Counted from the first letter of the stretch, positions 17,313-28,679 are shown. The stretch: 64,000 nt of DNA from Microbacterium sp. 70-16 (GCF_001898315.1 NZ_MKTQ01000014.1:471087-535086); one strand, 5' to 3'. A program made the numbers and translations. Notes: generated by a model not told the origin, from the letters alone.

Positions 17313-19898
17313 CTATGCGGTGGTGAAGCTCACGACCTTCGGCGCACGCACGACGGCGCGAGCGATCTCGCGGTCGCCGAGCGAACGGACGACCTTCTCG
17401 TCGGCGCGAGCCAGCGCCTCGAGCTCATCCGCCGAGATGCGGGCCGGCACCGTGAGCGTGCCGCGCACCTTGCCGTCGATCTGCACGACGGCGGTCACCG
17501 ACTCCTCGACGAGCAGCGTCGGGTCGGCCTGCCGCCACGTCGCCAGGCCCACGAACGGCTCGTGGCCAAGCAGCGACCACATCTCCTCCGCGGTGTGCGG
17601 TGCGAACAGGTCGAGGATCATCGCGATCGCCTCGGCCGCTTCGCGCACGGCGGGGTCAGACGGTCCTGCCGGACCGTCGATCGTCTTGCGCGTCACGTTG
17701 ACGAGTTCCATGAGGCGCGCCACGACGACGTTGAACTTCGTCTGCTCGACCAGGCCCGGGGCATCCGCCCACAGTCGGTGGGTGGCACGGCGCAGGTTCT
17801 GGTCGCCGTCCGCCCAGACGACGTCCGGGCTGCTGGACACGTCGTGCGCGATGCGCCACGCTCGCGCGAGGAACTTCTGGGCGCCCGTGGTCGACACGTC
17901 CTCCCAGTTGATGTCGTCCTCGACGGGCCCGGCGAAGGCGATCGCGACGCGCACGGCGTCGGCACCGGGGTCGACCATGCTCGAGGCGAACTCGACCAGG
18001 TTGCCCTTGCTCTTGGACATCTTCGAGCCGTCCAGCAGCACCATGCCCTGGTTCACGAGGCTCGAGAACGGCTCGGTGAACTCGATCAGGCCCATATCGA
18101 AGAGGACCTTCGTGATGAACCGCGCGTAGAGCAGGTGCAGGATCGCGTGCTCGACACCGCCGATGTACGCGTCGACGGGCTCCCAGCGGTCAGCCTCGGT
18201 CGTCGAGAACGCCTCGATCTGGTCGCCCGGGTTCAGGAACCGCAGGAAGTACCACGAGCTGTCGACGAACGTGTCCATCGTGTCCGGGTCGCGCAGCGCC
18301 GGCTCGCCGGTCTCGGGGTCGACGGTCTGCATCCACTCGGTCGCGCCGCCCAGCGGCGAGGTGCCCTTGGGGGCGAGGTCGAGACCGCGCGCGTCGGGCA
18401 GCGTGAGGGGCAGCTGATCGTCGGGCACGGGGACGACCCGGCCGTCCGCGGTGTGCACCATCGGGATCGGCGTGCCCCAGAAGCGCTGACGCGAGATGAG
18501 CCAGTCGCGCAGGCGGTACGACTTCGCCGCACGGCCGGTGCCGGATGCCTCGAGCTGCTCGATGCTGCGCGCGATCGCGTTGCGCTTGCTCAGGCCGTCC
18601 AGCGGGCCGGAGTTCACCATGCGGCCGTCGTCGGTCAGGGCGATGCCTGTCACCGCGGGGTCGATCTCGTCGAGCACGGGGCCCGGATCGATCGGCACGC
18701 CGTCGTCGTCGAGTTCGATCACCGGGATCGCACCCGTGACGGGCGCGGTCGTGTCGACGACGACCTTGACCGGCAGATCGAAGGCACGGGCGAAGTCGAG
18801 GTCGCGCTGGTCGTGCGCGGGCACGGCCATGACGGCGCCGTGGCCGTAGTCGGCCAGCACGTAGTCGGCGGCCCAGATCGGCAGCCGCTCGCCGTTGACC
18901 GGGTTGATCGCGTACCGACCGAGGAAGACACCGGTCTTCGGACGGTCGGTGCTCTGGCGCTCGATGTCGGTCTGCTTCTGCACGTCGTCGAGATATGCCT
19001 GGAAGCGCATACGCACCTCGGCATCCGCACCGGCTGCCAGTTCGGCGGCGAGATCGCTGTCGGGGGCGACGACGAAGAACGTCGCGCCGTACAGCGTGTC
19101 GGGCCGCGTCGAGAACACCGTGACGGTGCCCTCGCGACCCTCGATCCTGAAGTCGATGTCGGCGCCCACCGAACGACCGATCCAGTTGCGCTGCATCCGG
19201 ATGACCTTCTGCGGCCAGAAGCCCTCGAGCTGGTTGAGGTCATCGAGCAGGCGGTCGGCGTACTCGGTGATCTTGAAGTACCACTGCGTGAGCTTCTTCT
19301 TGATCACCTCGGCGCCGCAGCGCTCGCAGTGCCCGTCGACGACCTGCTCGTTGGCGAGCACGGTCTGGTCGTTGGGGCACCAGTTGACCGGGCTCTCCTT
19401 GCGGTAGGCCAGGCCGCGCTCGTACAGGCGCTGGAACAGCCACTGGTTCCAGCGGTAGTACTCGGGGTCGCTCGTGTGCAGGACACGGCTCCAGTCGTAC
19501 GACGACCCGAACTCGCGGAAGCTCTTCTTGTGCTGGTCGATGTTGCGGTAGGTCCACTCGCGCGGGTCGCTGCCCGCACCGCCCTTGATCGCGGCGTTCT
19601 CGGCGGGCAGGCCGAACGAGTCCCAGCCGATCGGGTTCAGGACGTTGTAGCCGCGGTGGCGCCAGAAGCGCGCGACGACATCGACGTAGGCGTAGTTCTC
19701 GGCGTGCCCCATGTGCAGGTCACCGGACGGGTACGGGAACATACCGAGCACGTACTTGCGCGGGCGGGTGTCTGCCTCACCGCCGGCGCGGAACGGGTCA
19801 TCCTGGGCCCAGCGCGCCTGCCACTTCTGCTGAATGGCGTACGGATCGAAGCCGTCGCCGGGCGCGACAGACTCTGTGGAGGCATGGATCGTGGACAC
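17313..19898 (-). CDS. leuS: Leucyl-tRNA synthetase
   Basis: 861-aa class I synthetase that charges tRNA-Leu. The HIGH motif is HMGH at residues 62-65 ([13 protein letters not shown]), the KMSKS loop is in [13 protein letters not shown] near residue 626, and the CP1 editing domain lies between them ([16 protein letters not shown]). The zinc-type CX2C pairs (WCPND, CERCGAE) are visible. Start GTG 19898 is supported by length only; no strong ribosome site precedes it. The 89-bp gap downstream to comEA contains the comEA promoter region. No T-box is seen upstream. Confidence 0.97.
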   Translation of the reverse strand: MSTIHASTESVAPGDGFDPYAIQQKWQARWAQDDPFRAGGEADTRPRKYVLGMFPYPSGDLHMGHAENYAYVDVVARFWRHRGYNVLNPIGWDSFGLPAENAAIKGGAGSDPREWTYRNIDQHKKSFREFGSSYDWSRVLHTSDPEYYRWNQWLFQRLYERGLAYRKESPVNWCPNDQTVLANEQVVDGHCERCGAEVIKKKLTQWYFKITEYADRLLDDLNQLEGFWPQKVIRMQRNWIGRSVGADIDFRIEGREGTVTVFSTRPDTLYGATFFVVAPDSDLAAELAAGADAEVRMRFQAYLDDVQKQTDIERQSTDRPKTGVFLGRYAINPVNGERLPIWAADYVLADYGHGAVMAVPAHDQRDLDFARAFDLPVKVVVDTTAPVTGAIPVIELDDDGVPIDPGPVLDEIDPAVTGIALTDDGRMVNSGPLDGLSKRNAIARSIEQLEASGTGRAAKSYRLRDWLISRQRFWGTPIPMVHTADGRVVPVPDDQLPLTLPDARGLDLAPKGTSPLGGATEWMQTVDPETGEPALRDPDTMDTFVDSSWYFLRFLNPGDQIEAFSTTEADRWEPVDAYIGGVEHAILHLLYARFITKVLFDMGLIEFTEPFSSLVNQGMVLLDGSKMSKSKGNLVEFASSMVDPGADAVRVAIAFAGPVEDDINWEDVSTTGAQKFLARAWRIAHDVSSSPDVVWADGDQNLRRATHRLWADAPGLVEQTKFNVVVARLMELVNVTRKTIDGPAGPSDPAVREAAEAIAMILDLFAPHTAEEMWSLLGHEPFVGLATWRQADPTLLVEESVTAVVQIDGKVRGTLTVPARISADELEALARADEKVVRSLGDREIARAVVRAPKVVSFTTA

Positions 19899-19947
19899 AG
19901 GTCACCAATCGTGGAAAGTCGGGAACGCGCGAACGCGTCCATCCAGA

Positions 19948-21303
19948 TTACCGGACGGCGACTGGATCGCTCCCGGAGCCGTCCCACGCCTCCCACTCGG
20001 GCGGCAGTGCCGAGCCCAGCGCGGCGAGCGGCCCGCGCGCCTTGACAGCGACCTCGGCGACTTCGTCGGCGGCGTGCGAGAGCCACGTGATGCCGCCGCC
20101 GGCGCCGACATACGCGCCGCCGGGGTGCACGACGATCGAGCGGATCGTCATCGCGAGATCGGCCCGGCCGTCTCTGCCGACCCAGCCGAAGCACCCCGCG
20201 TAGACGCCCCGCGCCGCGCCCTCCAGATCATGCAGGATCGTCATCGCCGACAGCTTCGGTGCCCCCGTCATGCTCCCCGCGGGGAACGCGGCACCGAGCA
20301 ACTCCCCCAGCGTCACGCCGTCGCGCAGCCGTCCCGCGACCGTGCTGACGAGCTGATGGACGGCGGGATACGACTCGACCTCCAGCAGCCGCTCGGCCGC
20401 GACCGTTCCGGGCAGGCACACGCGCTGCAGGTCATTGCGCATGAGGTCGACGATCATCACGTTTTCGGCACGTTCCTTGACGCTGTCGACGAGCTCCCGT
20501 GCCAGTGCGGCATCAGCGGCGGCATCGGCGCCGCGCGGGCGCGTGCCCTTGATCGGCCGCGTGCGCACGATGCCGCCCGTGACATGCAGGAACTGCTCGG
20601 GGCTCGCGCTCAGCAGCGCATGGTCGCCGACGCGGATGTATCCGCCATGGTGCGCCGGTTGCGCGCGGCGCAGCCGCAGATACACCGCGACCGGGTCGAT
20701 CGGTGCCGCCGCGTCCGCCGCGAGCTCGAACCGCGTCGTGAGACACAGCTGGTAGGCATCCCCCGCGCGGATCGCGCCGCGGCACCGCTCGATGAGGTCG
20801 ACATAGTCATCGGGCGCATGACGTGCTGAAGCGATGCGAACGGATGCCTGTGCCGCAGGAGGCGCGGCGAGGTCTGCGAGGCGCGCGCGCCAGACATCGA
20901 GCTGTGCTCGGGCATCCGTCAGCTCCGTCTGTGGCGCGATGAGCCACGCAGAGCGGGCCGCGTGGTCGAAGGCGACGAGCCGTCGCACCGCGAGTGCGGC
21001 GCGGTCGGGCGCGAGGCCGTCGCTCGTCGCGGGTGCCCCCGCGGTCGCCGCGGCGCCGTCGTACCCTGCCCAGCCGACCCAACCGCCGGCGAACCCGCCG
21101 GGGATGGACCCCGTCTCGCGCTGTTGCAGCGGGATGTCGGTGGGCAGCCCGGCGGGCTCGCCGATGCCCATCCAGCTCCAGCCGGTGCGCGCGTCGGGCC
21201 CTGCGTCGAGCCAGAACGCGTGCGACGCTCGCGCGGGCCCGGCGCGGAACAGGTCGGCGGGATCGACCCAGTCGATCCGCGCGGCGACGGACTCGGCAGA
21301 CAC
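19948..21303 (-). CDS. pabB: Chorismate-binding enzyme, probable aminodeoxychorismate synthase component I
   Basis: 451-aa member of the anthranilate/para-aminobenzoate synthase component I family, which aminates chorismate. Signatures are IKGTRPRGAD, DLMRNDLQRVC, GSMTGAPKLSAM and GAGGGITWLS in the C-terminal chorismate-binding domain, with a diverged N-terminal half. PabB (folate branch) is preferred over TrpE because there is no recognisable tryptophan-feedback LLES-type region and no trp neighbours. The amidotransferase partner is not in the window. GTG 21303 is preceded by TACCCT 6 nt upstream with no ribosome site, so it is probably leaderless. Confidence 0.8.
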   Translation of the reverse strand: MSAESVAARIDWVDPADLFRAGPARASHAFWLDAGPDARTGWSWMGIGEPAGLPTDIPLQQRETGSIPGGFAGGWVGWAGYDGAAATAGAPATSDGLAPDRAALAVRRLVAFDHAARSAWLIAPQTELTDARAQLDVWRARLADLAAPPAAQASVRIASARHAPDDYVDLIERCRGAIRAGDAYQLCLTTRFELAADAAAPIDPVAVYLRLRRAQPAHHGGYIRVGDHALLSASPEQFLHVTGGIVRTRPIKGTRPRGADAAADAALARELVDSVKERAENVMIVDLMRNDLQRVCLPGTVAAERLLEVESYPAVHQLVSTVAGRLRDGVTLGELLGAAFPAGSMTGAPKLSAMTILHDLEGAARGVYAGCFGWVGRDGRADLAMTIRSIVVHPGGAYVGAGGGITWLSHAADEVAEVAVKARGPLAALGSALPPEWEAWDGSGSDPVAVR

Positions 21304-21340
21304 TCATTCAGGGTAGAGGTCGGCGGCATATTCTTGAGCG
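21304..21340. promoter_or_regulatory. Overlapping divergent leaderless promoters (pabB / dedA)
   Basis: Only 37 bp separate the two GTG start codons. Minus-strand TACCCT (21310-21315) is 6 nt from the pabB GTG; plus-strand TATTCT (21329-21334) is 6 nt from the dedA GTG. The -10 boxes are 13 bp apart, so two RNA polymerases could not bind at once. Confidence 0.6.
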
Positions 21341-22021
21341 GTGAACGACTTTCTGACGTGGCTGTTGGATGCCGTGCAGAGCGTCGATCCCGTCCTGCGA
21401 GCGGTGCTGGCGGGCGTCGCGATCATGCTCGAGACCAGCGTCCTGGTCGGGCTCGTCGTGCCCGGTGACACGGTCGTCATCGTCGCGTCGACCGCCGTGG
21501 GGAGCTTCACCGAGGCCGTGATCCTCACCGTGACCGTGATCGTCGGAGCCCTCATCGGTGAGAGCATCGGCTTCTGGCTCGGTCGGTGGCTGGGGCCGCG
21601 CATCCGGCATTCGCGGGTCGGGCGGTGGCTCGGCGAGGACAACTGGTCGCGCGCGGAACTGTATCTGCGGCGCCGTGGAGGTCCGGCGATCTTCCTGTCG
21701 CGGTTCCTGCCTGTGCTGCATTCGCTCGTGCCGCTCACGGTCGGCATGAGCGGCTTCGCCTACCGGCGCTTCCTCGCGTGGACGGCGCCGGCCTGCGCGG
21801 TCTGGGCGATCGCCTACGTCGGCGTCGGCGCGGCCGCTGCGGGCACCTATCGCGAGCTGTCCGACCGGTTGCACGGGGCGGGCTACATCTTCGTGGGGAT
21901 CATCGCGGTCTTCCTCGTGCTGGCGTATCTCGCCAAGCGCCTCATCGTCCGCGGCGAGGCTCGCCACATGAGCCGCCAGAGCTCGGAGGGTGATCCGTCG
22001 TCCGACGACGTGGGAGAATGA
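21341..22021 (+). CDS. DedA family membrane protein
   Basis: 226-aa DedA/VTT-domain integral membrane protein, proposed to flip polyprenyl or phospholipid carriers. The signature is visible: GLVVPGDTVVIVAS near residue 45, then GESIGFWLGRWLGPRI, and FLSRFLPVLHSLVPLTVGMSG near residue 120 with the conserved Arg. There are four or five hydrophobic segments, the last near residue 190. It begins with GTG, has no ribosome site, and is predicted leaderless. The App1-like gene follows 4 bp downstream, so the two form an operon, which fits a shared role in membrane lipid handling (inference). Confidence 0.88.
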   Translation: MNDFLTWLLDAVQSVDPVLRAVLAGVAIMLETSVLVGLVVPGDTVVIVASTAVGSFTEAVILTVTVIVGALIGESIGFWLGRWLGPRIRHSRVGRWLGEDNWSRAELYLRRRGGPAIFLSRFLPVLHSLVPLTVGMSGFAYRRFLAWTAPACAVWAIAYVGVGAAAAGTYRELSDRLHGAGYIFVGIIAVFLVLAYLAKRLIVRGEARHMSRQSSEGDPSSDDVGE

Positions 22022-22025
22022 GGTG

Positions 22026-23060
22026 ATGCCTTCCGAACCCGCACCCCGCACCAAGGTGCTGTGGATCGCCCGCCTCGAGTATCGCTTCCACGCGTGGCGC
22101 GAGCGGCGTGCGCGAGCCCGCGGGAACACGCCGAGCGTCTCCGGGTATCCGGGTTACGGCACCGAGGAGTGGATCCGCGTTCTCGGCCGCGTGCTGATCG
22201 TTCCGCCGCTGCCGACGCGTCACCGCGGTGAGTACGCGAGCGTGCGCGGCTGGCGCTCGTTCGCGTCCGTCCCGGTCGGCTACGCGCAGGTGACCGTGAC
22301 CGTCGACGGCGTCGACCACGACGTCGTCGCCGACCGGGGCGGCGTGATCGACACGGTCCTCCCGGCTCAGCTGCCACCGGGGTGGCAGACCATCACGATG
22401 TCGGTGGAAGGCTCAGAGCCGTTCGAGACCCGCGTCTTCATCGTCGGCGCCGACGTGCGCTTCGGCGTCGTCTCCGACGTCGACGACACCGTCATGGTGA
22501 CGGCACTCCCCCGGCCGTTCGTCGCCGCGTGGAACTCGTTCGTCCTCGACGAGCACGCGCGCCAGCCCGTCCCCGGGATGGCGGTGCTGCTCGAACGCGT
22601 GATGCGCGGGCATCCGGGTTCGCCCGTCATCTACCTGTCCACCGGCGCATGGAACGTCGCGCCGACGCTGCAGCGGTTCCTGCGCCGCAATCTCTTCCCC
22701 GCCGGTTCGCTGCTGCTGACCGATTGGGGTCCGACGCACGACCGGTGGTTCCGCAGCGGTCGCGAGCACAAGGCCGACAATCTGCGTCGCCTCGCCCGCG
22801 AGTTCCCCCACATCACGTGGCTGCTGATCGGCGACGACGGGCAGCACGACGATGCGCTGTACACCGCGTTCACGAGCGAGTTCCCCGACCGCGTCGCGGC
22901 GGTCGCGATCCGGCGCCTCTCGCCCACCGAGGCGGTGCTCGCCGGCGGGCGCACGGCGGTCAATGACCACTCCGCGGCGGACGTGCCGTGGGTGAGCGAA
23001 TCCGATGGTGCGGGGCTGCTGGACCGGCTGTCCGAGCACGGCATCGTCGCGCCGGAGTGA
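22026..23060 (+). CDS. App1-like phosphatase-domain protein (DUF2183)
   Basis: 344-aa protein with the App1 catalytic domain (DUF2183). Its DxDxT-like motif is in VVSDVDDTVMVT near residue 157, and later motifs are VIYLSTGAWN and LLIGDDGQHDDALY, the haloacid-dehalogenase-like pattern. Yeast App1 is a phosphatidate phosphatase; bacterial substrates are not established. GGGAG at 22012 serves either ATG 22026 or the in-frame GTG 22023. It lies 4 bp after dedA. There is no signal peptide or membrane segment. Confidence 0.85.
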   Translation: MPSEPAPRTKVLWIARLEYRFHAWRERRARARGNTPSVSGYPGYGTEEWIRVLGRVLIVPPLPTRHRGEYASVRGWRSFASVPVGYAQVTVTVDGVDHDVVADRGGVIDTVLPAQLPPGWQTITMSVEGSEPFETRVFIVGADVRFGVVSDVDDTVMVTALPRPFVAAWNSFVLDEHARQPVPGMAVLLERVMRGHPGSPVIYLSTGAWNVAPTLQRFLRRNLFPAGSLLLTDWGPTHDRWFRSGREHKADNLRRLAREFPHITWLLIGDDGQHDDALYTAFTSEFPDRVAAVAIRRLSPTEAVLAGGRTAVNDHSAADVPWVSESDGAGLLDRLSEHGIVAPE

Positions 23061-23101
23061 TCCGCCGCGACGCGCGTCGCGCGTGTGTCCGATGCCCGTC
23101 G

Positions 23102-23107
23102 TAGGCT
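23102..23107 (+). promoter_or_regulatory. -10 element giving a leaderless SRAP mRNA
   Basis: TAGGCT lies 7 nt before the ATG at 23115; no Shine-Dalgarno is present. Confidence 0.5.
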
Positions 23108-23114
23108 GACGATC

Positions 23115-23825
23115 ATGTGCGGACGTTTCGTGGTCGCTTCCCGTGGCTCAGAGCTGGTCGGGGTTCTGCGCGTCGATCTCGAGGGCGACGAGCTGCCGGC
23201 GCCATCGTTCAACATCGCGCCGACCGATCGCGTCGCGATCGTGCTCGACTCGGCCAAGACCGAGCCGCCGACGCGGCGGCTCGAGAGCGCGCGGTGGGGC
23301 CTCGTGCCGACGTGGGCGAAAGATCCCGGCATCGGCGTCAAGGCGTTCAACGCGCGCGCCGAAGAAGTCGAAGACAAGCCGATGTTCCGCCAGGCCCTCA
23401 TCAAGCGGCGTGCTGTGGTCCCGGCATCCGGATACTACGAATGGCACACCGAAGACGGCGTCAAGACGCCGTACTACATCCATCCGACCGACGACTCCCC
23501 CCTGATGTTCGCGGGGCTCTACGAGTGGTGGAAGGATCCCTCGAAGGCCGACGACGATCCGACCAGGTGGCTGCTCAGCTTCACGATCATGACCCGGTCG
23601 GCCCTCGGTGCGCTCGGTTCGATCCACGACCGGATGCCCCTGTTCATCGACGCCGACTACGCGGATGTCTGGCTCGATCCGACGACCGACAACGTCGGCG
23701 ACCTGCTGGATGCCACGATCGACGCCGCCCCCGAGATCGTCGACAGCCTGTCGATGCGCGAAGTCGGTCGCGAGGTAGGCAACGTGCGCAACAACGGGCC
23801 CGAGCTGATCGAGCCGGTCAGCTGA
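23115..23825 (+). CDS. SRAP domain abasic-site processing protein (YedK/HMCES-like)
   Basis: 236-aa SOS-response-associated peptidase family protein. It begins MCGRF, and Cys2 is the residue that forms a thiazolidine crosslink to abasic sites in single-stranded DNA. Other family motifs are present: FNIAPTD (Asn and Pro), WGLVPTWA, FNARAEEV with the active-site Glu, ASGYYEW, and SIHDRMPLF with the active-site His. The frame continues upstream to 23085, but Cys2 must follow the initiator Met, which fixes the start at 23115. It is monocistronic and predicted leaderless. Confidence 0.95.
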   Translation: MCGRFVVASRGSELVGVLRVDLEGDELPAPSFNIAPTDRVAIVLDSAKTEPPTRRLESARWGLVPTWAKDPGIGVKAFNARAEEVEDKPMFRQALIKRRAVVPASGYYEWHTEDGVKTPYYIHPTDDSPLMFAGLYEWWKDPSKADDDPTRWLLSFTIMTRSALGALGSIHDRMPLFIDADYADVWLDPTTDNVGDLLDATIDAAPEIVDSLSMREVGREVGNVRNNGPELIEPVS

Positions 23826-23898
23826 TTCGGGCTGATTCGGGCTGCATGCCCGGCCACTGGCGACTCGGCCGCGCGGCTCGCCGCGCTCGAGGACGCGA

Positions 23899-25796
<1,898 letters not shown>

Positions 25797-25803
25797 GACC
25801 TCG

Positions 25804-25809
25804 ACGTTA
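25804..25809 (-). promoter_or_regulatory. -10 element of the regulator/aldo-keto reductase operon
   Basis: TAACGT on the minus strand lies 7 nt before the ATG at 25796, giving a leaderless transcript. Confidence 0.45.
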
Positions 25810-25857
25810 CGCCGCCCACAGGATCGCAGGGATGCCCTATCGGTACACCCCAGACGC

Positions 25858-26286
25858 TCAGCGCAGCGCGAGTCGTGTCTGTGTCTGCACCGCGCGGCCG
25901 TCGGATTTGAGAGTCCGGAGCAGCCGATTGAGTGTCTCGGTGTCGCGGACGCGCACGTGCAACAGGTAATCGTACGGACCGGTCACGTGCACGGCATCCC
26001 AGATCTCCGGAACACCGCGCGACCACGCGAGGAAGTCCTCGGACTCTCGCTCCGCGTCGAGCCGGACGTCGATGAACGCCCCGAGTCCCCCGGCACCATC
26101 GGCGACGTCGGGGGCGAGGACGACGCGGTAGCCGAGGATGACGCCTGACTGCTCCATCCGCCGGATCCGGGCGGCGGCCGCGTTCGTACTCAGGCCGACC
26201 TGGCGCCCGACCTCACTGAACGATGCACGCCCATCTTCACGAAGAATGTCGAGGATCTTGTCGTCGAGGGCATCCATGGCACTCAT
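25858..26286 (-). CDS. Lrp/AsnC family regulator
   Basis: 142-aa Lrp/AsnC protein. An N-terminal winged helix-turn-helix (ILREDGRASFSEVGRQVGLS, about residues 12-55) is followed by a RAM domain that binds amino acids (FIDVRLDAERESEDF, VTGPYDYLLHVRV). A downstream ATG (residue 4) is an alternative start. It is divergent from a LysE-type exporter with a palindrome between them, the standard arrangement of an amino-acid-sensing regulator and the exporter it controls. Confidence 0.92.
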   Translation of the reverse strand: MSAMDALDDKILDILREDGRASFSEVGRQVGLSTNAAAARIRRMEQSGVILGYRVVLAPDVADGAGGLGAFIDVRLDAERESEDFLAWSRGVPEIWDAVHVTGPYDYLLHVRVRDTETLNRLLRTLKSDGRAVQTQTRLALR

Positions 26287-26309
26287 TCTCGCAGTGATGC
26301 TGCACGATC

Positions 26310-26323
26310 GCGCAGTTCTGCGC
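26310..26323. promoter_or_regulatory. Palindrome between AsnC and LysE genes
   Basis: GCGCAGTTCTGCGC has perfect 6-bp arms and lies between the divergent start codons. It is a candidate operator for the AsnC-type regulator. Confidence 0.45.
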
Positions 26324-26348
26324 GCACGCCGTTCGCAAGATGAGGCAC

Positions 26349-26975
26349 ATGGATGCCCTCGTCACGTTCCCCGTCGGCGCACTCGCCGGGCTCGCACTCG
26401 CCGCGCCGCTGGGCGCGATCGGCGTGCTGCTGATGCAGGAGGGACTCGAGCGCGGCCTGCGCGGCGGACTGCCCGCGACGGCCGCTGTCGCGACCGTCGA
26501 CACGCTGTACTGTGTGATCGCCGTCGTCGCGGGGACGCTCGCGGCACCCGCGATCGCGGGTCTTGCGCCCTGGCCGCAGCTCGGCGGAGGCGTGGTGCTG
26601 ATCGCGATCGGCATCCGCGCGCTCGTGCGGAGCCTGCGAGCGACCGGCGCCGCGCCGGGGCGACCGCGGACTGCCACGACTTCGACACGTGGCCGCTATC
26701 CGCTCTTCCTCGCCCTCACCGCGATCAACCCCGCCACGCTCCTGTACTTCGTCGCGATCTTGCCCGGCCTGGCGCAAGTCGCCGGCTCCGCGACGTCTCG
26801 CTTCGCGTTCGTGGCGGGCGTCGCCACCGCCTCGTTCGCCTGGCAGATGCTGCTGGTGGTGGTTGGCGCCGCGCTGCGCCGCACGACCGGCCCGCGGTTC
26901 CGATTCGGGACGGCACTGGTCGGCAACGGCGTGGTCATCCTGTTCGGCATCCTGCTGATCGCCCGGGCGCTCTGA
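26349..26975 (+). CDS. LysE family exporter
   Basis: 208-aa inner-membrane protein of the LysE/RhtB superfamily, which exports amino acids or related metabolites. About six hydrophobic segments are present. The N-terminal signature is FPVGALAGLALAAPLGAIGVLLMQEGLERG, read here in two blocks, and ALTAINPATLLYFVAI marks the second half. ATG 26349 is preferred over 26340; a CAAGAT hexamer 7 nt upstream could give a leaderless message. The substrate cannot be read from the sequence, and control by the divergent AsnC protein is inferred from position. Confidence 0.88.
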   Translation: MDALVTFPVGALAGLALAAPLGAIGVLLMQEGLERGLRGGLPATAAVATVDTLYCVIAVVAGTLAAPAIAGLAPWPQLGGGVVLIAIGIRALVRSLRATGAAPGRPRTATTSTRGRYPLFLALTAINPATLLYFVAILPGLAQVAGSATSRFAFVAGVATASFAWQMLLVVVGAALRRTTGPRFRFGTALVGNGVVILFGILLIARAL

Positions 26976-27030
26976 AATCGCCTGAGCCGCCGCGCCGCCG
27001 GGTCTCCGTCGCCCGGTCTCACGCCGAGAG

Positions 27031-27118
27031 CGTGCCGAAATACTGCTCGCTGGTGCAGAAGTGGCCTCGGCGGGGTGGCTGAGGCGACTTCAGCACCGTG
27101 CTGCAGGACTTCGGCACG
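27031..27118. repeat. Long imperfect inverted repeat (88 bp)
   Basis: Ends are a perfect CGTGCCGAA / TTCGGCACG pair. Pairing continues imperfectly inward for roughly 36-40 bp per arm with an 8-bp turn near 27071. It fills the middle of the 299-bp gap (26976-27274) after the LysE gene; nothing else is recognised there except the AGGAG site of the next gene. Confidence 0.65.
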
Positions 27119-27274
27119 CGAGCGCCGCGAGCCGCGCCACACCCGGCTCCAGGGACAGCGCGATCATCCGGTGAAGCCATCCAGACTCAGACTCTGACCA
27201 CTGCGCGCGCCTGTCGTCGCGATGCGGGAAAATGATCGGAGAGTCGACAGTCGCAGTGTCCAGGAGATGATTCA

Positions 27275-27706
27275 GTGCCCGAGTGGTTTGTCGTGGTGCT
27301 GGGCGTGCTCGGCGGCTTCATCCTGCTGTGGTTGGTGTTGCTGCTCGTTCTGCTGAATCAGCAGCGTCGCGCGGGCGCGGACGTCGATTGGAAGGGCCTG
27401 CTGCGCTTGGTGCCAGATGTGATCCGGCTGGTCAAGCGGCTCGCGAGCGATGCGACCGTGCCGCGAGCAACCCGGTGGTGGCTCATGGCACTGCTCGGGT
27501 ACTTGCTCATGCCGATCGATCTGGTGCCGGACTTCATTCCCGTGCTGGGATGCGCCGACGACGCCATCGTGGTGGCGATCGTCCTCAGATTCGCGATCCG
27601 GCACGCCGGGCTCGAAGCGATCGAGCGGCACTGGCCGGGAACACCGGCAGGCCTGCACAGCGTACTGACCCTCGCCGGATACGGGAGAGTGACGAGCGCA
27701 CCGTAG
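27275..27706 (+). CDS. YkvA-like membrane protein (DUF1232)
   Basis: 143-aa protein with one N-terminal transmembrane helix (about residues 5-27) and a DUF1232 core. The core signature is LLGYLLMPIDLVPDFIPVLGCADDAIVV (split here at residues 72-88 and 89-99), with the conserved Pro-Ile-Asp and Asp-Pro-style turns. Function is unknown. The start is GTG because AGGAG (27262-27266) lies 8 nt upstream; an ATG 8 nt earlier is in another frame. It is convergent with the lipoprotein gene, only 6 bp away. Confidence 0.82.
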   Translation: MPEWFVVVLGVLGGFILLWLVLLLVLLNQQRRAGADVDWKGLLRLVPDVIRLVKRLASDATVPRATRWWLMALLGYLLMPIDLVPDFIPVLGCADDAIVVAIVLRFAIRHAGLEAIERHWPGTPAGLHSVLTLAGYGRVTSAP

Positions 27707-27712
27707 CGATGC

Positions 27713-28138
27713 CTATTTCGCGATGACGTACACGTTCTCCGACAGACGGATGTAGTCGCCGTCGGGCGCTTGGCCTCTGCCCGGAACGAGCAAGTAACTG
27801 ACCGCGCTACCTTCGCTCACGCTGATGTCATGACCCGCGACGTCGCAGGCAACCTGAGCGTTGCCATCGCTCGGCGCGATCACGAGGCACGCGCTGTCTT
27901 CGGATGCCCCCAGCGAAACCCGGACCTGCGTGCCCTTGTACTCACCGACCCGCCGGGCCGACTCCGCATCGCCAGCAGCGTCGGACGCCACCGCATCTGG
28001 CAGTTGGTCCGACGGCTGTGCCGTCCGATCCAGATCCGAGTATGGTGAGCCGACCGCAGCGCAGCCAGCGAACGCAAGTGCACTTGCTGCCAGCGCGACT
28101 GCGAAGCCGACGGGTCGGAACAATCGTGCCGATGTCAT
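27713..28138 (-). CDS. Putative lipoprotein
   Basis: 141-aa exported protein not recognised as any family. It has a basic N-terminus, a hydrophobic stretch (about residues 8-25) and a lipobox-like AFAGC with Cys at residue 26, so lipid attachment to the outer face of the membrane is likely. The mature part is acidic with two further Cys (SACLV and VACDV), possibly a disulfide. It ends IRLSENVYVIAK. TATCCT lies 7 nt before the ATG with no ribosome site, so it is predicted leaderless. Confidence 0.7.
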   Translation of the reverse strand: MTSARLFRPVGFAVALAASALAFAGCAAVGSPYSDLDRTAQPSDQLPDAVASDAAGDAESARRVGEYKGTQVRVSLGASEDSACLVIAPSDGNAQVACDVAGHDISVSEGSAVSYLLVPGRGQAPDGDYIRLSENVYVIAK

Positions 28139-28145
28139 GCGAGTC

Positions 28146-28151
28146 AGGATA
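28146..28151 (-). promoter_or_regulatory. -10 element of the lipoprotein gene
   Basis: TATCCT on the minus strand lies 7 nt before the ATG at 28138; a leaderless start is predicted. Confidence 0.45.
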
Positions 28152-28174
28152 GTAGCGCCCCGAGTTCGCGGCCG

Positions 28175-28645
28175 TCAGCTTTCCAGCACGCGCGCCAACC
28201 GACGATCATCATTGCGCGACTCTCGCTGGATCTGTCGACGAAGGAACGGTTCAGCGATCCGGGCTATGCCATGGAGGCTGAACTGCATCTCGCACGTCAC
28301 CAACGTGCTTGGCACCACGGCCGGACCGACCGAGGCGGAGGCATCCTCGGGCTCAGCTGCGCCGAACCGATAGGTGACGCGACCAGAAACCGTACCGTCA
28401 TCGACCTCGAACGCCACCAGCCTGTCAGGCTCGTAGTCGACATAGCGTGTGCGCGACTCGTACCGCCGCCCCAGCATCGAGCGCACGAAAACATGCTCCG
28501 TGCCGACGCCGATCGGGCCAGGCGTTATGCGCCGCACTTCCACGAGCCCGGTCTGCCAGCGCGGTGTGTTCGTCTGATCCGCGACAAAGGCAAATACCTC
28601 GGCAACCGCGCGATGGATGAGGATCTCGGTGTTGAGCGTGAACAA
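28175..28645 (-). CDS. SRPBCC (START-like) family protein
   Basis: 156-aa protein of the SRPBCC/polyketide-cyclase-like fold, a hydrophobic-ligand pocket; no specific ligand is known. It opens FTLNTEILIHRAVAEVFAFV, followed by the conserved WQTGLVEVRRI. The frame has an ATG at 28669, but a strong AGGAGG lies 5 nt before an in-frame TTG at 28645. That TTG matches where family members begin, so I prefer the rare TTG start. A TTGACA -35 lies upstream, and a tRNA-Ala terminator precedes the promoter. Confidence 0.75.
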   Translation of the reverse strand: MFTLNTEILIHRAVAEVFAFVADQTNTPRWQTGLVEVRRITPGPIGVGTEHVFVRSMLGRRYESRTRYVDYEPDRLVAFEVDDGTVSGRVTYRFGAAEPEDASASVGPAVVPSTLVTCEMQFSLHGIARIAEPFLRRQIQRESRNDDRRLARVLES

Positions 28646-28679
28646 GTTGACCTCCTCGCTGCATCGCATTTGGAGTCCC

